Position numbers and translations under genes: made by a program. A DNA stretch of 64,000 bases, taken from positions 14,290,616-14,354,615 of the forward strand of contig JBBMNZ010000021.1 in the NCBI GenBank assembly GCA_037954325.1. Direction: 5' to 3'. The stretch is from Fistularia commersonii. Taxonomy: Eukaryota > Chordata > Actinopteri > Syngnathiformes > Fistulariidae. The notes below the pieces were generated by a model. The model was not told where the DNA came from. It ran no database searches and saw only the letters and a program-made list of their open reading frames with translations. This document shows, piece after piece, positions 48,980 through 57,900 of the stretch (positions within the stretch are counted from its first letter, which is position 1; each line of letters starts with the position of its first letter).

Positions 48980-51900
48980 GGCCAGAAATTGTAAGCGACT
49001 GTCAGAGAAAATGCTGACTGTTGCTTCTTGCCCTGAATTAGAGCACTACCTTGGAATAATTGTTCCCTTGCTGTCGGTGTCAACGGGAATATTTGCCTAT
49101 TTTATTTATGTGGCATGCATACGTGTTGTTCCTCCAGTAGTCTCTCTCCCAAAGCAGGATTATGAAGTGAATTAAAGTTGGATAACAATAGAATGTTCAG
49201 CACATGTTAAACCTGGAAGCCTTGTGGAAGCCAGGAACATGGACTGAAGACCTGCAGCGCTGTCCCGGGTGGGAGGCACTCTGCTTTTATCCAGCTGACA
49301 TTGTAATCCTGCCTGGGCCTGTCCCACAAAGTGAAAATAGTGCGTTTGCTTGCAAACATTGACTAATTCGACTTCCGCCGAGGAAAAATGTTAATTGGTC
49401 TTTTGAATTTCGGGGAAGTCTCCGAGTACACTCGTCCATCGACAAACAAAAAATGAAAATTAAGCAGTGGCCTTCCAGAGCAATTGCATTCCTGCTATGG
49501 ACCATGGTGGCGTGAATGCTAATATCCTAAAGTCCTAAAGAATTCATTGCCTAAGATGGACTCGCTTTGTGATTTGGGGCCCAGACTGTCTGTTGTTTTG
49601 CCTTCACCTACGTATTGTTAGACTGCTCTCTCCTCTCTGTCTCTTTCCTCTTGCGCCTCTCAGAAAAGAGGAGGGTCACCTTTGAGAGTAAGTTAGCAGT
49701 TACCCATTGGTTCGTCCCAGTACGTCTTCCCACATGCATCGCTCCCCTCCAAGCTGGCACAAAGCGCTCATCAGTCCTGTTGTGCTGCCGTCCACAGGCC
49801 CATTGCTCTCTGTACATTACTCGCTGTGTGTCTCTTAATGTCCGAATCTAGAAGTTTCATGCCGGATAGCATAACAAGTATTGGTTTGTTATTGGTTTCG
49901 ACAGTCATGTTTAATTTGAGCCCATTCGCAATGACATGCACAGTCAGATTCTAATTGGCTGTTTTAGCTTCCTGCAATACTGGCATGCCCATACTTATTT
50001 ATACGCAGTATTTCATTCAGTTTTTAAACCGTCCCGCACCGCTTTTTAAAAAGTAAATCTCCCCGAATTTTGATGAAATCTTTTTCGGCGACCGCTGTCG
50101 TCCTTGATCCCCTTCCCTTTGGCTGTTCGCAGAGTTTGGGCGCCGCGTGAAGGAGAGGATGCACCACAACATCCCGCATCGCTTCACCGTGGGCCTCAAC
50201 ATGAGAGCCGCCAAGTGCGCGGTGTGCCTGGACACCGTGCACTTTGGACGGCAGGCGGCTACTTGTCTAGGTTTGTGTGCCGCGAATACGAACCGGGCAC
50301 GCGGGAAATATTTCAGAGGACAAATTATTGGCTGAAAGAAGGAAAACATGTTTGCAGTAGTGCCACCTCCTCGGCGTCACATCGTGAAATAGACAAGTTT
50401 AGTTTTGGCTGCTATTAAACATTCTGCAGTAGGAAAATGTGTGGCAGTTTTGATACGTTCCCAAATCAGTAGTGCGGAGCGGCGTAGAAACAAATGTGGC
50501 CGTGTAAACACATTTGGGCCGGATCTTATCATCCTGAGTGATCTGCCAAGGATTCCCCCTGTTTCTCAGACAAGATCACACACAAGCTGAATTATCCAGG
50601 AACTATTTAGTTTTGATATTTTCAGGCTAAAACATTTATCCAAATAGCATCGGTGTGCATATTTGACACGGTGTTCCAGCACACCACGTACGTCCACATC
50701 AGTCATTATCCTGTCCCACGATAGATGTGATTTATGTCTCTCTAGGATTATTTCATATTATTTCTGGCTCTGAAGTGTCTAGAAGTTAAATGAGGCTGTC
50801 ACGGATTAACCCACTGTCGCCGCACATTATTGAGTCCGACTCAATTTACTGAAAAGGAGCACAATGCTGCCTCGGCGTTCCCTCTGTCTGCTGATTTTTC
50901 TTAATTTAAACGAGGATTTCAGTGTTGCACCACACGTTTTGAGTCAATTACTAATGTACTGAATTTGCGAACTGCTGACCGACTACTGTAATTTCCAGTA
51001 CATCCACCATCATCATAAATGTCCTTATTTAGGTTACTCCATAAAGTGTGACCCTGCGTGACATGTGAAATTTCTTTGATATCAGTAACTCTTGTGCCTC
51101 TCGGTCTGTCTTCTTGCAGAGTGCCACACCCTCTGCCACCCCAAATGCTCGCCGTGTCTTCCCGCCACCTGCGGTCTGCCCGCGGAGTACGCCACTCATT
51201 TCTCAGAGGCGTTGTGTCGAGAGAAGTCGAACTCCCCCGCCTTGCAGGTCAAAGAGGCCAGCGGGCATGTCCGCTTGGAGGGATGGATGAAACAACCGAG
51301 GTGATCGGTCAAGGATTTACCGTCAAACTCACTCATGCGATCCAAACGCGGGTTTTTAGATTCATTGTGTATCCTTGGTGTTGCATGCACAGAAATGGCA
51401 AGCGTGGCCAACAGGGCTGGGAGAGCAAGTACGTGGTGCTGGATGGAACCAAAGTGTCTGTCTACGATGCTGAGCCCAGAGAAGGTCAGCACTTCATTTT
51501 CCAATTTTTTTTCGCTGGCAGAGGTTTTGAATGCTTATTCCACCGCATGAAAATAATCGGCTTGTCTTTTTAAGATTGCATCAGGGCCGAGGAGGAGTTT
51601 GAGCTTTGTCTACCCGACGGTGAGGTGACCGTGCACGGAGCTGTCGGAGCTTCTGAGCTCATCAACACCGCAAAGTCAGGTACCAAATCAACAACCGCTC
51701 ATCCTAATGCGCCCGTTCTTTGCAATTTTAAATTTTAAATACTATAGATCGGCTCGTGAGATGCCCAAATAATCTATTTGTGTGTGTTTCTGGCAAACAC
51801 AGACATCCCCTACGTTTTGAAGCTGGAGTCTCATCCCCACACCACCTGCTGGCCCGGGCAGTCCCTCTACTTCATGGCTCCCAGCTTCCCGGACAAGCAG

Positions 51901-54900
51901 CGGTGGGTGGCCGTGCTGGAGTCTGTGGTGGCCGGAAGCCGCGGATCCAAAGACAAAGTGGATGCCGATGCCGTAAGTATGCGGAGCGGCGCCCACTTGT
52001 TTCCTGAGGTGGTGGTTGATAGAACACGTATACATTTGCAAGAATCACCCTTGTCCTTATTGGCTCGATTTTAGGCCCATTTCCATTTGTAAGTTAGCTT
52101 ATTGTTTGGTGCGAACATTCGGTCAAATATATTGAAACCCGCAAGTAGACGTCAGTCAGTTCCTTTACTTCTTTTTATTCCCCTCCCTCTTCTTTCTCTC
52201 TCTGCACGTTTCTCGACATCCATGTCTTCTATTTGTGTGTGTTCTCATCATTTCTGTCGACGTGATGTTACTGTGCGTGTGTTTCCTCATTCAACTCGGT
52301 TGTGTGGACCATTATAGGCAGGTGTTTCTAAAAGACAGAAGAACCTGTCCCCTCTGGTTCAGGTACAGTAAGTAGCTGCACGAATCCTTGGGCTTCGGTG
52401 AGCGACTGGCTGAGCATGTTGTAGCCGTTTACATCGACGCATACAGCGCTGACGCCGCTCAGTGCCGGCCAACACGACCCCGGGCTGTTACTGAATGCAT
52501 TCACTGCTAGTACCTGTCCTCGGAGAAAAGAAAAGAAAGAAAATCAGCGTTACCCGGTATAATGCACACATCAAATTCATCATACCCTAGTATTTTTACA
52601 CTGAGCATGCACCCGAATAGGCACCGCTGTGCACCGTTGGTCTACTTTCATGTGATTTGTCATGCATGCATTTGAGAACCCATGCTGCTTTTATCCCCTT
52701 TCATCCAAACACGCCCACACGGTCCAACGTCACCTTAACTGCAGTCTGTCGACTTTTGCGCTGTTGCCGTGTGTGTCCGTCGCTCTTTTAGGAGCTCAGC
52801 TTCACGACCGGTGGCAGTGGTGTTACATTTTCCGTAAAAATGCATTTCCAAAGAGGTGTACTTTCAGCCCTGGTATCGCATATTCAGATAGGAATTTGAA
52901 ATTCAACGTGCAAGTTCTTGTCTTAAAGCAGAAAAACGGAATGTAGCCAGATTCATGCGAGCACCTAAACAATGTACTTTGACACCCCTAAATAATTGGT
53001 GAAAACATCAAAACCTTAAAGGTTAATTTCAGGTAGAACATCCCCTTCTCTTGTGCAGTCCAAAGAAAGTCCAAAGCTTTTAATGGATATCAGTAATGCA
53101 TGCATATTTGTAATTTTACCTTTTTTTTTTTTTTTTTTTTTTTTGCGTCCAGACTCGATGAGTTGTTTGTTTGTTTTGTTTAGAAGTTTATCAGGACAGT
53201 GTACAATTACATTAAGCACAGAGGCAGAGATGTTTGTAACTGATTTTAGCTCATAGCTAATTTCCATCTGTGTTCACAGTTGGGCACTATCATAGAACTA
53301 CAAATATGTCTGTAGTTGTAGTCTTATAATAGGCAAAGTCTTGTTTTTAGATAGTCTCGGGAATAGAATCTGCAAAGCATCATGCAGATTCAATGCAAAC
53401 AGAAACAGCCTTTCCGTGAGAGTAAGTGAAATCAGCAGAACGTAACATCCCTTCTTCTTTTGCTCTTGTTAAATTGTTATTTTGTGCCGTGAGAACCGTT
53501 CACTCGGAGTTCCACCGATGGATGTTTCTCTGGGTTGTGTGAAAGCGGCAGTCCCCCGCTGACTCTTTTTGAGGGAAGACTTGAGCAACCCGAAGCAGAC
53601 GTGGTCAACATTTTTCAAAAAGATGACTCTCTATCTACCTGTCTCCTCCTTCTCTACCTCCAAGGCTTTTGCTGGTACTTTCCCTAACCCGGTCCCTTCC
53701 CCTGCACCGTGTGTGTCCTTTCCCACCTTTTTGTCCCGACAGAAACTTCTGGGAAACTCCCTGCTGAAGCTGGAGGGGGACGACCGTCTGGACATCAACT
53801 GCACGCTGCCGCTCACCGACCAGGTACGCGGTTAAGACGGTTAAGACAAGCACCCAAATAATCAGACGGCTCCTTTACGTACCGTATGGTTTGCGGCTGA
53901 CGACGATGAAATATTTCAATATTTCATCTCATAACAGCTACACTGTGCAATATTTCATCTCGTCTCATAACAGCTACACTACAATTTTCCCTTCTATCAT
54001 ACTATTGTGCACTCCTTACCTCACTTGTTACTAAGACACTAATAGTTTTATCACTGTTTACTAAGACACTTTATAGTTTCACTGAGACACTTTATAGTTT
54101 ACGGTTTATTTTTATTTCTAATTCTGCCTTTTCTTTTGTTATTTATTACTGTTATATTTTCTGTAACTCTGGCACAACAATTTCCTTCGGGATTAATAAA
54201 GTTGTTCTTATTATTCTTATACGCTTCCTCCCTCAGGTGGTGCTGGTCGGCTCGGAGGAGGGTTTGTACGCTCTAAACGTCATAAAGAACTCTTTGACCC
54301 ACATCCCGGGCTTGACCTCCGTGTTCCAGATTCAGATCCTGAAGGACCTCGATAAGCTACTGATGATCACCGGTCAGTTTTTTTTTTTGTTTTTTTTCGC
54401 AACTCTTTGGAACTTTTCCCACGATGATCTAAATGAATTAGCAGATGATTTAGCCGCGCATCAGCTGTTACTCCGATTATCGCAGACTTAAAGCCGTCCA
54501 TTAGAGGTGCGGGAAAATGGAACGCTAATGGTGAAGTTGTTATTCTAGTTTGAAATCATCCCTCACAAACGGACCGTACGGAATAATTTTTCGACTCAAC
54601 TTTATCTCCCTTGCTGGGCTCGTCGATCTGGAAAAAAAAAAAAAAAAAAGAGATCTCGTCGTAAAGTGCGGGTGAATATAATTCTTAAAAGAAAGCAAAT
54701 ACAAATAATGGCTTCTCCCTGATGCACGCGTGCCTCCCATAACGATATCCCGCATCCAAGCTAAAGGATCGGGCGGTAATTGAATAAATCTGTGCTCTGT
54801 AATCGAGACCGATTGTGATTCTTTTCCTCCCGTGTCTTCCAGGAGAAGATAGGGCCCTGTGTCTAGTTGAGATAAAGAAGGTGAAGCAGTCCCTGTCACA

Positions 54901-57900
54901 GTCCCACCTCCCGGCTCAACCGGACCTCAACCCCTTCATCTTCGAGGCCGTCAAGGGATGCCACCTCTTCTCCTCTGGAAAGGTCGGTCGGACTGTTTTT
55001 CCACACGAGCAGCGTCACGCTGACCGCCGTTCAGTGACTGGCGTCCTGACCGAAGACTCGCTCCTTCTCTCCAGATCGACAACGGGATCTGTATCTGTGC
55101 TGCGATGCCAAATAAGATTACGATAATGCGACTCAATGAAAGTCTCAATAAGTTCTGCATCAGAAAGGTGAGCGGACCCAGGGGTGGGCGTGCGGCGTAA
55201 CCATTTCGTTACAACCTCTGTGTTGTTCTGGAAATTGTCTGCTCTCGGAGGACAAAACTGCCCATGTTCATCTGTTGTCCCAAACGCAGGAGATCGAGAC
55301 ATCGGAGCCCTGCAGCTGCATCCATTTCACGGGCTACAGTATCATCATAGGAACCAACAAGTTCTATGAAATTGAGATGAAGCAGTACGTGCTGGAGGGT
55401 AGGTGGCCCTCCGCCGCCATCCATCCAAAGCGGGCCGTTTATTAGAAAATCTATAAAATACGAGCGCCGTTATAAGTCTCCTCGGCGTCGGGACTGATCT
55501 CCCGTAAATTCCATCAACAGAGTTCTTGGATAAGAACGACGTGACGCTCGCCTCGGCCGTCTTCGCCGCGTCGTCGCACAGCTTCCCCATCTCAATCATC
55601 CAGGTCACCACGGCTCCCCAGAAGGACGAGTATCTGCTGTGCTTCCACGGTGCGTGGGCCAAATACCGAGCCCGAGAAAAGACCGACGTGACGATTGTCG
55701 ATTTCTACCATCCCCGCACGGAGCGCGACCGGGTCGACTTTTTACGACTGAAGCGTCTTCTCTCCTCGCAGAATTCGGCGTGTTTGTGGACGCGTACGGC
55801 CGCAGGAGTAGAAGCGAAGACATCAAGTGGAGTCGTCTGCCGCTCTCTTTTGGTGGGGCTCCGTCCGCCAGATTTTCCTTAACGTTTTATTTTTTCTTTT
55901 TGTTTAAATCCCTCCCGAACGGTCGGGGTGTGACGCTCTGTTAAAATGCATGTTGACATTTCAGCCTACAGAGAGCCTTACCTGTTTGTGACCTACTTCA
56001 ACTCTCTGGATGTAATTGAGATTCAGGGTCACGCCGCTTTGGGGTGAGTTCGTCCCCGCGGTTCTCTCTCCTCGAATGTTTTTCCTCATCGATCGTCAGG
56101 GTCGGAGGGTTAAGGAGAAACAATCCATCCTCCCTTTCCAGGCCTCACTCCTACGCCCATCTGGATATCCCCAATCCGCGCTACCTTGGCCCGGCCATCT
56201 CCTCCGGCGCCATCTACCTGGCCTCGTCCTATCAGAACAAATTGCGGGTGATTTGCTGCAAGGGCAACCTGATCCAGAGCCAGGAGGGCGGAGGGGACCT
56301 GCAGCGCAACGGCTCCGGGCGCAGGTGAGCTCACAGCGTCACAACGGCCGCGCGGAATTGGGTTTTCAGGCGTAGCGCACATCCTTTAACCCCCCTCACC
56401 TCACACCTATATTTAAAACGCTGTTGAATCTGGTGAGGAGAAGGTAAATCCTGGGGTTTCTCCACGTGCACGGGTGTGGAGGGGTGTCGTCGGCTGGTGC
56501 GGGCACTGCGGGTGGCCTTTTTGTCGGGAAATAACCCCCCTCCTTTGTCTGTTTCGCAGGAGGAAGAGTTCGTTTTTTATTTGCAGTAAATCCTGAGAGA
56601 TGTATTATTATTTTTTTATGAAATCTTTAAAATGCCCCGTGTTATATATTTAGAGCAGGAATTTTTTTTTTTTTTATAAAAAAATAAACAATTGTGCTTC
56701 AACGCTGTGAGGCTGGTCTGTTGCAGAGTCGCTCGCTAGCAAAGGAGCTTTTCCATGGAAAAAAAAAAACAAAACCTTCATTAGCAGCTGCGTTTAATCT
56801 TTAAGGTCCGTCAGAAAACTGGGTTCTGGCAGCCACGGCTGTCGCGCCGGATGCAATTCTGACCATTTGATTCGTCACGCGAGCGCACCCCGAGCCCGGC
56901 GGCGGCCGTCCGACCGCCGCCCGCCGCGCCCCGTTCCCATTCATCGCCCGTTTCTTTGTCCCGTCTCCTCCCCGACAGCCCGAACAAACGCGGGCCGCCC
57001 TCCTACAACGAGCACATCTCAAAAAGGTTGGCGTCCAACCCTCACGGCCACGGCGACCCGGGCACACCTCACCGCTACAGAGAGGCGCGCACCGAGTTCC
57101 GCCGCGACAAGTCGCCCAGCCGCCCGCTGGAGAGGGAGAAGTCTCCCGGCAGGATGCTGGAGAGCCGCATGGCCGGCTCCCCCGGCCGGGCCATGGTGGA
57201 CCCGCGGCTGGAGCGCTCGCCGGGCCGAGCCATGGCCGACCCCCGGATGGAGCGCTCGCCCGGCCGCATGATGGAGGCGCGCAGGGAGAGATCCCCTGGA
57301 CGCTTCGAGGAGCGCCAGAGGCTTCACACCGGCTCCGGACGCACGCCCATAAACCCCGTCAATAAGGTGACGATTGATTATTACATTCAGGGTTTGGTCG
57401 TAGACCCCGAAAAACCCGGGGCTTTATGGGGAAAATATGTAAACCGTTAGGAAAGAAAAGCACATGCACATCCGCTGCCAGGTTAGAGATGGATGCTGGA
57501 TACAAAAAGTTCAACTTTTTAGAGTTTTGAAAATATCCACGCACCAAAAAGAAATCTAGGCCCTTCCTCAGATGCTTCCATTTGTCCTGCAGGTGTGGGA
57601 CGTCTGCCATCTGTTTGAGAGACGAGTAAATTCCAACCCGCGCTAAATAACGCTTCCCTTCGTTTCGGTCCAACCGACCGGACGTCCGTCTTCCCGCAGA
57701 CGAGGTCGACACTAAAAACTGCACTACCCGCAATGCCGAGCGGGACCTTTCTAATCCTATCAGAGCGCTATCTGATTGTAAATAACCAGAAATCATTTTA
57801 TAACTATTATCTATTGAGAAGGAATTTGAAGGCTGGATAAGCCATGTTTATTTTTGTTAAAGAAAAAAAAAAAGGTGATGACTTGTGTGGATGACTTTTT

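Noticed and set aside
49615..49851. 78-codon open frame across the candidate microexon
   Set aside because: The frame is intronic and broken by the consensus acceptor and donor that define the 24-nt exon; the longer frame has no conserved sequence.
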